From NCBI RefSeq assembly GCF_024295625.1, contig NZ_JANCOJ010000003.1, positions 124,001-188,000 on the forward strand: a DNA stretch of 64,000 nucleotides. Direction: 5' to 3'. A program made the position numbers and the translations under genes. Positions 10,711 to 20,470 of this stretch are shown piece after piece. Within the stretch, counting starts at the first letter, position 1, and each line of letters begins with the position of its first letter. The DNA comes from Streptococcus sp. CF8_St5-11 (GTDB taxonomy: Bacteria > Bacillota > Bacilli > Lactobacillales > Streptococcaceae). The notes below the pieces were generated by a model. That model worked only from the letters and a program-made list of their open reading frames with translations. It did no database searches and was not told the DNA's origin.

Positions 10711-11162
10711 AAAAAATGATGTATCTTCTCTTTGTCTTAAGTCTCTTGCCAGCGGTTGTTGTTTCTGCAGATGATTTTATTGATAATCGTCTGCAGGTCA
10801 ACAACTCACGTCTTGAGACAGAGCAGGAAAAGACACTTGGGGGCCAATTGGATGCGACTGAGTCTCTTTTCAATGAGAAGGATCAGAAAAAATTAGCAGA
10901 TGAAAAACGCAAGCAAGAGAAACAATTGACCGATTCAGACGGCCAGTTGTTTTCTGCTATAAGGGGAAAGAAAAAAACGGGGCCTGAAGCGGACCTGTTC
11001 CAGCCTGAAAATCAAAAATTATCTAAATTCGAGTCCAATGTGGAGGACAATTCGGCCAGCTTGTCGGATTTTATTCCAGCCTTGCAAATGCTGGCTTGGA
11101 GTGCTCTTCTCTTTGGGATTGCTGGCTATATTTCCTATCGAATCTATAGAAAAGAGGCCTAA
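10707..11162 (+). CDS. essA: EssA, T7SSb membrane component
   Basis: 151 aa. It has an N-terminal signal-like hydrophobic segment (about 4-20, MYLLFVLSLLPAVVVSA), a charged helical region with many K/E/Q residues, and a C-terminal membrane helix (about 128-146, MLAWSALLFGIAGYISY). This two-helix layout and its place between esaA and esaB define EssA, a small essential subunit of the T7SSb translocon. Sequence is poorly conserved, so the call leans on synteny. The stop is directly followed by the esaB ATG. Confidence 0.9.
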   Translation: MKKMMYLLFVLSLLPAVVVSADDFIDNRLQVNNSRLETEQEKTLGGQLDATESLFNEKDQKKLADEKRKQEKQLTDSDGQLFSAIRGKKKTGPEADLFQPENQKLSKFESNVEDNSASLSDFIPALQMLAWSALLFGIAGYISYRIYRKEA

Positions 11163-11405
11163 ATGGACCAACATATCAATGTCACCTTCCGTATGAATGG
11201 TGCAAGCCATGACCTCCGAATCCCAACGCGGATGGAGGTGCGACGCTTGATTCGGGAATTGGATCAGATCTTTGGGTCTGCCATGGAGCCTAGAAGCAAG
11301 TATCAGTTGCGCGTGGTAAATAAAGGCATCTTGCTGGATGAAGGCAAGGTGGTACAGGAGTATCCGATCACGAGTGGTGATCTGATCGAGATTGAGGAGT
11401 GGTAA
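11163..11405 (+). CDS. esaB: EsaB/YukD, ubiquitin-like T7SSb protein
   Basis: 80-aa cytosolic protein with a ubiquitin-like beta-grasp pattern: HINVTFRMNGASHDLRIPTRM at the start, a helix (VRRLIRELDQIFG), LRVVNKGILLDEG, and the closing DLIEIEEW. The family is YukD/EsaB, needed for T7SSb function or its regulation in Bacillus and Staphylococcus. Translation is coupled: it starts on the base after the essA stop and ends two bases before the essB GTG. Confidence 0.93.
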   Translation: MDQHINVTFRMNGASHDLRIPTRMEVRRLIRELDQIFGSAMEPRSKYQLRVVNKGILLDEGKVVQEYPITSGDLIEIEEW

Positions 11406-11406
11406 G

Positions 11407-12696
11407 GTGAAAGAAGAACAATTTACACTGGAAGAACAAGTCTTCCGTTTTGAAAAAGAAGAAACGAGCTGGCGGCTGGACCTTAAGCGTTCAGAAGTGG
11501 ATAGCCAGGATTTACGCAATTTATGGATTTTGGATCTCCATCATCCCTTGTTTTTAGAGCAAAGCATGACAGCGGATCAAGACCAGATTCATCTGACCTA
11601 TCAGACAGACGCGCTAGGCTTGAGTGCAGAAGAAATCCAGGCATTACCGGTTTCAGACCGTCTGCGTCTAGCTATCAATGTCTTGGATTTGGCGCCAGCC
11701 TTGGAGCTTCCGGTGACCTTTATGTTGCATCCTATCAATTTGTTTGTGACCAAGGATGCGCAAGTCAAGATCGCTTATCGCGGGGTGCCGGGAATGATGG
11801 TGCCACGCAAGTGGGATCAGGTTGAATTCTTGCGGCAGGCCAAGTGCTATGCGGTCACTCTTTTTGGGGACTGGGATTTCATGGAGCTCTATCAAGGCAC
11901 ACTTGAATTAGAAGATCTGCCTGATTTCTTGGTAGAAATCCGTGATGCTGCTAGCTTAGAAGAGATGAAAGCTCTCTTAGAGAAAGCCTACCAAGAACGC
12001 AAGGAAGAGGAAGAAAAGACCTTGACCTTGGTTTCAAGTCGTCAACACCGAATCTTTAAGTTGGCAACAGTATGGCTTTCAGCTGTAGTGGCCCTCTTAC
12101 TCTTGCCCTTGATTTATTTGGTCTTTTTCCAAGCCCCCTTTAAAGAAAAGTTGCTTCAAGCGGATACTGCTTTTCTTAAAGTAGACTACACCGGTGTGAT
12201 CGATGAGTTGGAGGGAGTGGCTCCAAGCAGTCTTCCAACGACACAGAAATACGAGTTGGCGACGTCTTACTTGCAAGGCTTGAATTTCTCAGAGGACCAA
12301 AAGAAGGTCATCCTCAACAACGTCACGCTCAAGTCAGACAGTCTCTATCTCCACTACTGGATCTATATCGGCCGTCATGACTTTACCCAAGCATTGGATA
12401 CAGCCAAGCGGATCGACGATTCAGACTTGATCATCTATGCTCTTCGCAAAGAAATCAAGGCGACACGTGATAGCGAAAAACTCTCTGGTGAACAACGCGA
12501 GAAGAAACTCTCTGAGTTAGAAGGCGAATATAAGAAATACTGGGATGCTCGCTCTGAACTCTTGGAAGCAGAGAAAGATGAAACCAAAGCTTCAACCAGC
12601 AGTTCGACAACAGCTTCGTCTACAGAAGCCTCCTCAACAGAAAGCTCGTCTTCTACAACAGCAAGCTCAACTGAGTCTAGCGAACACAAGGAGTAG
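11407..12696 (+). CDS. essB: EssB/YukC, pseudokinase membrane subunit of T7SSb
   Basis: 429 aa. The N-terminal ~210 residues form the cytosolic pseudokinase-like domain (PVSDRLRLAINVLDLAP, HPINLFVTKDAQVKIAYRGV). A single membrane helix follows at about 218-238 (LATVWLSAVVALLLLPLIYL), then an extracellular helical repeat domain (about 245-390) and a Ser/Thr-rich tail. EssB links EsaA and EssC in the inner-membrane complex. GTG 11407 is chosen, with GAGGAG (11394-11399) inside the end of esaB; an upstream ATG at 11392 would overlap esaB and lacks support. Confidence 0.94.
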   Translation: MKEEQFTLEEQVFRFEKEETSWRLDLKRSEVDSQDLRNLWILDLHHPLFLEQSMTADQDQIHLTYQTDALGLSAEEIQALPVSDRLRLAINVLDLAPALELPVTFMLHPINLFVTKDAQVKIAYRGVPGMMVPRKWDQVEFLRQAKCYAVTLFGDWDFMELYQGTLELEDLPDFLVEIRDAASLEEMKALLEKAYQERKEEEEKTLTLVSSRQHRIFKLATVWLSAVVALLLLPLIYLVFFQAPFKEKLLQADTAFLKVDYTGVIDELEGVAPSSLPTTQKYELATSYLQGLNFSEDQKKVILNNVTLKSDSLYLHYWIYIGRHDFTQALDTAKRIDDSDLIIYALRKEIKATRDSEKLSGEQREKKLSELEGEYKKYWDARSELLEAEKDETKASTSSSTTASSTEASSTESSSSTTASSTESSEHKE

Positions 12697-12699
12697 TCT

Positions 12700-15600
12700 A
12701 TGAAAAAACGTATCATACTCTATAAAAAAGGTTTTCGCTATGAGCTAGCACTAGAAGAGGGGAAAACAGCGACCGTATCGAATCAAGAAACAGCTCAGTT
12801 GACCATTTCTTCGCAAGAACATCCCCTTCATTTCCAATGGAGTCAAGGAGAAGTCTTCTACCAATATGGGGAAGACAAGGGCGTGCTAGAAAATAGCAAG
12901 ATCCTTGGAGATGTGGTCTGCTACTTGGCGACAGGGGAAGTCCATACATATGAGCTGCTCGACAAGGAAGAAATCCTGGTAGCAGATGAACAAGGTGCGG
13001 ATGTGCGCGTGCATTATCCAGTGCGCTTTCTCCTTGTGAAAAAAGATCAGACTTGGACTTGCCAGCTCTTATCTGGAAAACTCTACCATAACCACAAACT
13101 CGTTACTGAAGCGACTGTTCCACTGGCCTTTGGGGATGAGCTGGCCATTGGAGATGTGACCATTAAGCTCTATCCAGAAGAATTTGGTGTGGAAGGGACT
13201 GTCGAAGTGAGTCCTTATCTGGTACCTCGCTTGCATTCGCGCTACGACTTTTACAAGGACTATCCAGAGTACCACCGGTCTCCGCGGATCATCTACCGGA
13301 GCTCGGAAGACAAGATCCTGATCAATCCTCCGGGAGCGGAGCCTCAAAAGCCATCAGATGAACTCTTGAAGTTGATCATGCCACCCCTCATCATGGTTGG
13401 GGTGACCCTCTTGATCACCATTTTCCAACCTCGGGGGCTCTATATCATCGCGACGGTATCCATGTCTGTGGTCAGTGTGATCTTTTCTGTCCAAGGATTC
13501 TTCAAGAATCGTAAGAAATACAAAGAAGACAAGAAAGAGCGCGTGGAGCTCTACCATCTCTATCTCAAGGACAAGGCAAAGGACTTGGAACAGCTCTCTC
13601 GGAAGCAACGAGAAGGCATGTTTTACCATTTCCCAGCGATTGCAGACTTGACCAAGATGGTCAAACGTTATGACTCGCGGATCTACGAAAAAACACCGCT
13701 TCATTTTGACTTTTTGGCCTATCGTTTGGGCTTGGGCAAGGTCCCAACCAGCTATGAGCTCAAATATGGTCAGGAAGAACGCAGTGGAAAGAAAGATGCC
13801 TTGGAAGAAGAAGGCTATGCTCTTTTCCAAGCACATCAAAAGATCGACAATCTTCCGATTGTAGCCAGCCTCAATCGGGGACCGGTCGGCTATGTCGGCC
13901 CTCGTCCCATCGTGCTAGAACAGTTGCAACTTCTGGTTGCCCAATTGGCTGTCTTTCACTCTTATCATGATCTGACCATTATTCCGATCATTCCAGAAGA
14001 GGAAAAAGAAAGCTGGGATTGGATGCGCTGGTTGCCTCATGCGACCTTGCAAGACATGAATGTCCGTAGCTTTGTTTACAATCAGCGGACACGAGATCAG
14101 GTCTTGAACAGTCTCAACCAAATCCTCAAGCTCCGCAAGGCGCAAAAAGAGGAAGAAAAAGCCAATGACACCAAGATCTTCCACCCTCACTATGTGGTCC
14201 TCATCACGGATGAGACCTTGATTTTGGACCATGTCATCATGGAGTTCTTCCGTGAGGATCCGACAGAGCTAGGCTGCTCTATCATCTATGTGGCAGACGT
14301 GCTCTCATCTCTTTCTGAAAATATCCAAACGGTTATCTCCATCAAGGACCGTAACCAAGGGCAATTGCTCTTGCAAGAAGGGGTTCTTCGGGAGCTCGAC
14401 TTCCAATTGGATCACTTCCCTGAAGGCTATGACAAGGAAGCCATCTCGCGTGGCCTTGCCCCTCTTAAGCATATCCAACAGCTTAAGAGCTCGATTCCAG
14501 ACTCGGTAACTTTCCTTGAAATGTATCAGGCGGAAACGTTCAATGACCTCAAGGTTTTGAGTCGTTGGGAGAGCCATGCCCCTTATCAAAGTTTGGCCGT
14601 GCCGATCGGTCTGCGCGGTAAGGACGATTTGGTCTACCTCAATCTTCATGAAAAAGCTCATGGACCACACGGCTTGATCGCAGGGACAACTGGTTCTGGT
14701 AAGTCTGAAACCATTCAGTCTTATATCCTGAGCCTTGCTGTCAACTTCCACCCCCACGATGTGGCTTTCCTTCTCATCGACTACAAGGGTGGGGGAATGG
14801 CCAACCTCTTCAAGGATCTGCCTCACTTGTTGGGGACCATCACCAACTTGGATGGTGCCCAGTCCATGCGGGCTCTAGCCTCTATCAATGCGGAGATCCA
14901 TCGTCGGGAGCGCCTCTTTGGCCAATATGGGGTCAACCATATCAACCAATACCAAAAGAAATTTAAACTCGGTGAAGCGACCGAACCGCTTCCTCACCTC
15001 TTCTTGATCAGTGATGAGTTCGCCGAACTCAAAGTCAACCAACCAGACTTCATCAAGGAGCTGGTTTCTATCGCGCGTGTCGGGCGTTCCCTTGGGGTGC
15101 ACTTGATCCTTGCGACGCAAAAACCTTCTGGGGTCGTGGATGACCAGATCTGGTCCAACTCCCGCTTCAAACTAGCCCTCAAGGTAGCAGACCGTGGGGA
15201 CTCCATGGAGATGCTGCGGACGGCAGATGCGGCTCAGATCACCCAGACCGGTCGTGCTTATCTCCAAGTGGGGAACAACGAAGTCTATGAACTCTTCCAA
15301 ACCGCCTGGTCTGGAGCAGACTACCAGCCTGAGAAAGACCAGCTAGGGATCGAAGACCATACCATCTACTTGATCAATGAACTGGGCCAATACGAAGTCC
15401 TCAACCAGGACCTATCTGGTCTGGATATGGCAGAAGAAATCAAGGAAGTGCCGACAGAGCTGGATGTCATCGTGCAGGAAATCAACCACTTGCACCAACA
15501 AGAAGGCATCGCAGCTGTAGCCCAACCATGGTTGCCACCGCTCAAAGAGCGGATCACGCTGGATGAGTTGGACAAGGTCGTGCCGATCGAGGCTTGGCAA

Positions 15601-17121
15601 AAACGGACAGCTCCAAGCGTCCTAATCGGGGTAGCCGATATCCCGCAAGCGCAAAAGCAAGAAGCGGTCGCCATCGATCTGTCAAAAGATGGGAATATCC
15701 TCCTTTACGGAAGTCCAGGTACAGGAAAGACGACTTTCCTTCAGACAGTCGCCATGGATCTGGCTCGCAAGCAGAGCCCAGAAAATCTGACCATGTACCT
15801 GCTGGATTTCGGAACCAATGGTTTAGCACCCTTGACGCAACTGCCACATGTGGCCGATAGCCTCTTGCTCGATCAGACGGAGAAAATCCAGAAATTTATC
15901 CGGATCATCAACCGCGAGTTGGATCGCCGCAAGAAACTTCTCTCAGAACATGGGGTAGGTACCATCGCCCTCTACCGTGAAGTGACCGGGAAGCAAGAGC
16001 CTACTATGGTTATCCTCATGGATAGCTATGAGTCCATGAAGGACGAGCCTTATGAGACAGACCTCTTCAAACTCTTCATGCGGATCTCCCGTGAAGGTCT
16101 TAGCATCGGTGTGCACTTGATCATCACAGCTAGCCGACAAAACAACCTACGGGCTCAGCTCTATTCCAACTTCAAGCACCAGCTGACCTTGCCACAAAAT
16201 GATATCTCTGAGATCCGCGGTATCGTAGGAGCAACCCCACTAGCGTCTACGATGGAAGATATCAAGGGACGGGCCCTCATGAAACGTGACGAAGTCGATG
16301 TCGTCCAGTTCGCCCTACCAGTCGCAGGGGACAATGATATCCAAATCATGAACAACCTCCGCGACCAAGTCCAAAGCCTCAAAGAGATGTGGACAGGCCA
16401 AACCCCAGCAGGCATCCCAATGGTGCCAGATGAGTTGACAGAAGCAGCGTTCTATGGACGTGAGGATGTAGCAGCCTTGCTGGATGAAGGTAAAGTACCA
16501 CTCGGATTGGATCTGGAAAATGTTCAACCGTTAAGTTGGGATTTAATTAAAGGAAATCTTTTATATATTTTTGAACAAGAATGGCAAAAACTTAATATTA
16601 TCAACACTATGATATTAAGTTTTGAAAAACTCAATTTCGATTCTATTCTTTTGACAACTTCGAAATCTCAAAAACAATCTCGTTTCTCAAAAGAAATAGA
16701 TTCGCCTTTGGGAAGGAAAAATACTATAGAAGAGCTATATGATTTAGTTAGTGAACATGTCGATCTAGATGAAATACTTCCTAAACCGATGGTAATAATT
16801 TGGGATGAAATTGGAGAGTTGATTCAGGAAAATGAAATATTATCTGATAAAATACTATATATTATGACGAATGGACCTAAAGTTAAAGTATATAGCTTCA
16901 TTACAACTCTCCCAATGTTATCTAATAGTCTAAATGTTGTTTCAAAATTCGTTAAGCAACTAAAATATGCTGTTGTTGAAATGCGATTGAATGATCAGAA
17001 AATCATAAGTGTTCCGAATGTAAAATATTCGGAACCTACTTTGAAAAAGTCAGTTGCTTATATGGTTGATGGAAATCATTATCAGGCTATGAAAGTAATT
17101 AAAGGAGTTAACAATGAGTAA
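12700..17121 (+). CDS. essC: EssC, FtsK/SpoIIIE ATPase motor of T7SSb
   Basis: 1473 aa. Two N-terminal FHA-type domains (about 1-180), two membrane helices (about 228-267), then three FtsK/SpoIIIE-type ATPase domains. D1 has Walker A GTTGSGKS (662-669) and D2 has GSPGTGKT (1004-1011); D3 lacks a Walker A. EssC powers export and selects substrates, mainly through D3. From about base 16500 (residue ~1267) the DNA switches abruptly from G+C-rich to strongly A+T-rich coding, so the last ~205 residues belong compositionally to the downstream cargo module. This matches the modular EssC C-terminal variants described in Staphylococcus and other Firmicutes. It overlaps the next gene by 8 bases. Confidence 0.96.
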   Translation: MKKRIILYKKGFRYELALEEGKTATVSNQETAQLTISSQEHPLHFQWSQGEVFYQYGEDKGVLENSKILGDVVCYLATGEVHTYELLDKEEILVADEQGADVRVHYPVRFLLVKKDQTWTCQLLSGKLYHNHKLVTEATVPLAFGDELAIGDVTIKLYPEEFGVEGTVEVSPYLVPRLHSRYDFYKDYPEYHRSPRIIYRSSEDKILINPPGAEPQKPSDELLKLIMPPLIMVGVTLLITIFQPRGLYIIATVSMSVVSVIFSVQGFFKNRKKYKEDKKERVELYHLYLKDKAKDLEQLSRKQREGMFYHFPAIADLTKMVKRYDSRIYEKTPLHFDFLAYRLGLGKVPTSYELKYGQEERSGKKDALEEEGYALFQAHQKIDNLPIVASLNRGPVGYVGPRPIVLEQLQLLVAQLAVFHSYHDLTIIPIIPEEEKESWDWMRWLPHATLQDMNVRSFVYNQRTRDQVLNSLNQILKLRKAQKEEEKANDTKIFHPHYVVLITDETLILDHVIMEFFREDPTELGCSIIYVADVLSSLSENIQTVISIKDRNQGQLLLQEGVLRELDFQLDHFPEGYDKEAISRGLAPLKHIQQLKSSIPDSVTFLEMYQAETFNDLKVLSRWESHAPYQSLAVPIGLRGKDDLVYLNLHEKAHGPHGLIAGTTGSGKSETIQSYILSLAVNFHPHDVAFLLIDYKGGGMANLFKDLPHLLGTITNLDGAQSMRALASINAEIHRRERLFGQYGVNHINQYQKKFKLGEATEPLPHLFLISDEFAELKVNQPDFIKELVSIARVGRSLGVHLILATQKPSGVVDDQIWSNSRFKLALKVADRGDSMEMLRTADAAQITQTGRAYLQVGNNEVYELFQTAWSGADYQPEKDQLGIEDHTIYLINELGQYEVLNQDLSGLDMAEEIKEVPTELDVIVQEINHLHQQEGIAAVAQPWLPPLKERITLDELDKVVPIEAWQKRTAPSVLIGVADIPQAQKQEAVAIDLSKDGNILLYGSPGTGKTTFLQTVAMDLARKQSPENLTMYLLDFGTNGLAPLTQLPHVADSLLLDQTEKIQKFIRIINRELDRRKKLLSEHGVGTIALYREVTGKQEPTMVILMDSYESMKDEPYETDLFKLFMRISREGLSIGVHLIITASRQNNLRAQLYSNFKHQLTLPQNDISEIRGIVGATPLASTMEDIKGRALMKRDEVDVVQFALPVAGDNDIQIMNNLRDQVQSLKEMWTGQTPAGIPMVPDELTEAAFYGREDVAALLDEGKVPLGLDLENVQPLSWDLIKGNLLYIFEQEWQKLNIINTMILSFEKLNFDSILLTTSKSQKQSRFSKEIDSPLGRKNTIEELYDLVSEHVDLDEILPKPMVIIWDEIGELIQENEILSDKILYIMTNGPKVKVYSFITTLPMLSNSLNVVSKFVKQLKYAVVEMRLNDQKIISVPNVKYSEPTLKKSVAYMVDGNHYQAMKVIKGVNNE

Positions 17122-18199
17122 ATTGGATAAATTAGTTGTGCAAACTCAAAAGTGTAAAACAGATAGAATATATATTACCTTAGGGTATAATTTTGGTTTC
17201 TCACTATTTCTTTATGAAGTAGAAAAAAAACTTATAAACATTAATCCTGCTGCAATTGTGTTGCTAGCTTACTACAAACAAGAATATGCAAGAACTCAGT
17301 TACAGAAAAATATAGAAGTGACTGTTAATCCAGGTAATACTCTATTTTCTTTTGTTTCCACTTCATCAACACTTCTCAGTAGTTTGGATATATTATTTAA
17401 AGTAATAGATTTTGTTCCAAAAGAAAATTTTCAGCAGATTAAAACTGAATTTATTCAACAATACAAGAGTTCATATGTCAAAAATCAAACTTCATTAAAT
17501 TTAACATTACTTGAGTTTATAGCTCAGAATAAGAGATTTAATAAAGATGAGTTTAATAAATTTATTGAAGAGTTGTCTAAAGAAGATGTAGAATTGGCTC
17601 AAAAGTATTTATTTAAAGGGATGGAATTTTGTGTTCATGCATTAGGGGAAATTAATGAGAGCGTAGAAAGCGAAATAAGGAAAAAAATAGTAGATTTTGA
17701 TAATGAATCTTATACAAAATCTGTTTTTATTCCTTTATCATCTCGTGATATAATTCCACAGAAACTCTTATATAAGTCAAAAACTCTATCTAGACTTCTT
17801 TTGATTCATACAAATCCAGATCATAAAAATCATTTAGAAGATATCTTTTTTACATATCAATTACTTAATGAAATATTTAGCAAAAATTCGCCTCAAATCA
17901 TTATTGACAGTGCAGATATGGGAATGATACTTCCAAATATTTCCTTAATAATGATTAAGGATTATCTAAACAATGAAGATATTTCAAATTATATTGGCCA
18001 AGTAAAAGAACAATTTATTTATTTGTTGACGCAAAAGCCAAAATTATTTTCAGAGATGTTTGTAATATTGTGGTTATCTGGTATCAATTATATCTATTAC
18101 TATGAGATGTTGGAGAGTAAATCAGTTGAAAAATATCAGAAAGTAATTGAAAGCGTATTAGGGAACAGCACATTCTGTAGTGTAGAAATAGGAGAGTAA
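17114..18199 (+). CDS. Unknown 361-aa protein linked to EssC
   Basis: Not recognised. It is a soluble, Lys/Ile/Asn-rich protein with no signal peptide or clear membrane helix. Segments such as LSSLDILFKVIDFVPKENF and the helix around IKTEFIQQYKSSYV faintly resemble the fold of M16-type (insulinase-like) proteins, but the HxxEH zinc motif is absent, so at most it would be an inactive relative. It overlaps essC by 8 bases and shares its A+T-rich composition, so it is translationally coupled and probably works with this EssC variant, for example in substrate loading. Function is inferred from position only. Confidence 0.75.
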   Translation: MSKLDKLVVQTQKCKTDRIYITLGYNFGFSLFLYEVEKKLININPAAIVLLAYYKQEYARTQLQKNIEVTVNPGNTLFSFVSTSSTLLSSLDILFKVIDFVPKENFQQIKTEFIQQYKSSYVKNQTSLNLTLLEFIAQNKRFNKDEFNKFIEELSKEDVELAQKYLFKGMEFCVHALGEINESVESEIRKKIVDFDNESYTKSVFIPLSSRDIIPQKLLYKSKTLSRLLLIHTNPDHKNHLEDIFFTYQLLNEIFSKNSPQIIIDSADMGMILPNISLIMIKDYLNNEDISNYIGQVKEQFIYLLTQKPKLFSEMFVILWLSGINYIYYYEMLESKSVEKYQKVIESVLGNSTFCSVEIGE

Positions 18200-18203
18200 A
18201 ATA

Positions 18204-18500
18204 ATGGTACAATTTTTAATTAATCCAGAAACATTAAAAAAAGAAATCAAATCTTTGGAAAAAGCAAAAGATGCCATATCTACTAAATTAGAATTGGACA
18301 CTGTTGGTTTAGAATTGCAAACGATTGATAAACTTAAGGAAGTTGAAACTGAATTTAATAAAGTTATTGATAACTATAAAAAACTATTAGAACAAGATAT
18401 TCAAAATTTAGAGGTTATCATTGCTGAATGGATGAAAGTTGATGCAAAATACGCAGGTCAAAATGCTTGGGATAGGTTTAAACAGGATTTTTGGAAGTGA
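18204..18500 (+). CDS. Small helical Lap/WXG-like T7SS protein (98 aa)
   Basis: 98-aa all-helical protein with two long amphipathic helices (about 8-55 and 60-98) ending in NAWDRFKQDFWK. Size, helicity and position immediately before an LXG-like gene match the small targeting partners (Lap proteins, DUF3130-like) needed for export of LXG toxins in Streptococcus. The C-terminal aromatic/acidic patch could be an export signal. No exact WXG is present. RBS GGAGAG precedes ATG 18204. The family is inferred from context; it could instead be a WXG100-type helper. Confidence 0.75.
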   Translation: MVQFLINPETLKKEIKSLEKAKDAISTKLELDTVGLELQTIDKLKEVETEFNKVIDNYKKLLEQDIQNLEVIIAEWMKVDAKYAGQNAWDRFKQDFWK

Positions 18501-18522
18501 TATAGGATAAAGGAATTAAAGT

Positions 18523-19902
18523 ATGAAACTAAGTAACTCTAAAGTATCGTTAATTGAATCAAAAATATCAAGTACTTATTCAGAAGTGGAGAATCAATTA
18601 TATCAAGTTTATAAGGCTCTACAGATTTTAACGCAAACAAATAGCTTCAAAGGACAAGGTGCAGAAGCTGTAAAATCATTTATGAAATCAAACAGTTTAA
18701 ATATGACTTATCTAATAGTTGAAGCTGTTAAAAAATTGGATGACTGCGTTAAACAAGTAAAATCAGGTTTTCTGGATTTAGAATCGGAGGAAACTGGTAA
18801 GATTTATGACAAAAAAGTAGATCAGGATATAACAGAAATCAATAAAATAGCAAACAATACAGCAGAATTAGTGTCAGGTTTAAAAAAATGGGAGAATAGG
18901 GCAAATGAATTTATTACCGTAGAAAATTCTAGGACGGACGAGCTTGCTTTAGCATTCGATAGTATAAAACAAATGCTAGAAAATGTAAATAAAGCTTTTG
19001 TTGAAAAAGATCAAGAGTTGTGTAATATAGTAGGTGCTTTAACAGAAACCTTTGGTGGGCTTAATAATTCAATGTCTCAGGTGATGGACCATTATGTTCT
19101 ACCTTCAGGTAGGTATGATGACTCCAAATTTGGTAGCTTAACAGGAGAAGAATGGTATATTCAGGGAACAGAGTCGGTCTTTAAGAAAAAATTTATAGAA
19201 GATCCTTTTATCTATAAGGCAGGTAATGTGGCTGTAGCTGAAACACAATATGCAATAGGTTATGCTAATGATCTTTATGCTTATGCTGGTGGTGATTTCC
19301 TTTCTGCAAATGGTACAATGAGTGTGCAAGACGGAGAATTGCATGCACAAGGCAAAGCTAGAGTTGCTGGTGGAGAACTTCATGCCAAAGCCGGTGATCT
19401 CGTTAACGTTTCAGGAACAGTAGATGTTCTTGCAGCTTCTACAGATAATAGACTTGGTAAGAACGGAATAATTTTATCAGCTGATGCAACGACTGCTAGA
19501 GCAAAGGTAGATACTAATGTAGGTTTACTGAATGCTAATGCAACTGCATATGGGCCTCAAGCAAGTGGTACAATAGCACGATACAGTAGTGAGGAAAAAA
19601 CACAAATTGGATTTTCTGGTAAAGCATCTGTTGGGGGAGTTAATTATAGTGCAAATATCGGTGGCTTAGCGGTCAAATATAAAGCAGATGGTGCTGAAAA
19701 ATCAGAAAACTTAATTGGTATTGGTGGGGGAGTCAGTGCTAAAGGTGGTGTTGATGCAACATTAATGTACACGAGTGAAAAGGTAAAGGATATTAATGAT
19801 AGAATAAGTATATATTCTAATAAGCTTGAAATAGGAGCTACACTTGGTTTAGGTTTCTCTTTGAATGTTTCAGTTCCAAGTGTTAAAATTAAATTGTGGT
19901 AA
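18523..19902 (+). CDS. LXG-like T7SS effector with glycine-rich C-terminus
   Basis: 459 aa. Residues ~1-215 are helical and carry a divergent LXG signature (NSFKGQGAEAVKSFM, about 41-55, where L.G is replaced by F.G). Residues ~235-459 contain no known enzyme motif. They are Ala/Gly/Ser-rich alternating segments (GELHAQGKARVAGGELHAKAG, then IGIGGGVSAKGGVDA) ending LGLGFSLNVSVPSVKIKLW. Such glycine-zipper-like C-termini occur in membrane-acting LXG toxins such as TelE of S. gallolyticus. The likely role is an exported antibacterial, membrane-targeting toxin. It is flanked by a Lap-like gene and by candidate immunity genes. Toxicity is inference. Confidence 0.78.
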   Translation: MKLSNSKVSLIESKISSTYSEVENQLYQVYKALQILTQTNSFKGQGAEAVKSFMKSNSLNMTYLIVEAVKKLDDCVKQVKSGFLDLESEETGKIYDKKVDQDITEINKIANNTAELVSGLKKWENRANEFITVENSRTDELALAFDSIKQMLENVNKAFVEKDQELCNIVGALTETFGGLNNSMSQVMDHYVLPSGRYDDSKFGSLTGEEWYIQGTESVFKKKFIEDPFIYKAGNVAVAETQYAIGYANDLYAYAGGDFLSANGTMSVQDGELHAQGKARVAGGELHAKAGDLVNVSGTVDVLAASTDNRLGKNGIILSADATTARAKVDTNVGLLNANATAYGPQASGTIARYSSEEKTQIGFSGKASVGGVNYSANIGGLAVKYKADGAEKSENLIGIGGGVSAKGGVDATLMYTSEKVKDINDRISIYSNKLEIGATLGLGFSLNVSVPSVKIKLW

Positions 19903-19932
19903 TAAATCTATTTTAAAATGAAAGAAAAGAAA

Positions 19933-20457
19933 ATGAAAAAACTAATTATTATAGTATGCTTGATACTGACTCTGACTGCGTGTAGTGTTTCTAGTAAGAA
20001 TGAAAATAATACAAAAAATCAAGATATTAGTAGTCAAAAAAAAGACATATCACTTATTGTCCCTCCAACAAATGAAGGATATTCAAAGGAGTTAATTGAT
20101 TATGTTCGTGAAATTATAAGAAAAAATCCATCAATTGGTGAGGATGGAAAATTAAGTATGAATTACACAGATGCTACTTATACAATTAATGAACGAGAAT
20201 ATGCAGTATTTGTATTATTGAATCGAAGTCAACATGTAATTGACCAGAGTATAAATTTCAAATTGAACTGGTCATATGATGGACAGGTACTCTTTGAAAA
20301 CCAGGAAATATTATATAATCACACTAAAAGAGGTGATTTAGATATGAATTGTGCAGCATTAATGATGATAGAGATAACACCTGCACAAAAACAAATAATT
20401 GATAGTATGAAAGATCCAAATAAAATGAAATTAGAAATTTTAGTTTCAAAAGGTTAA
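19933..20457 (+). CDS. Lipoprotein of the T7SS cargo module
   Basis: 174 aa with a classic lipoprotein signal (MKKLIIIVCLILTLTACS, lipobox LTAC). A short polar linker leads to a ~130-residue domain with GYSKELIDYVREII, LSMNYTDATYT, EYAVFVLLNR and RGDL. The domain family was not recognised. The next gene encodes the same domain without a signal. Located directly after the LXG-like gene, it is a candidate immunity factor acting at the outer face of the membrane. ATG 19918 in the same frame is an alternative start, adding five residues; neither has a strong RBS. Confidence 0.75.
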   Translation: MKKLIIIVCLILTLTACSVSSKNENNTKNQDISSQKKDISLIVPPTNEGYSKELIDYVREIIRKNPSIGEDGKLSMNYTDATYTINEREYAVFVLLNRSQHVIDQSINFKLNWSYDGQVLFENQEILYNHTKRGDLDMNCAALMMIEITPAQKQIIDSMKDPNKMKLEILVSKG

Positions 20458-20470
20458 AAAGGAGAGGATA

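Noticed and set aside
14305-14826. Long reverse-strand open frames under essC (also under polC, pnp and pepF)
   Set aside because: They are antisense to strongly supported genes, lack RBS and family motifs, and arise from codon bias of the real gene.
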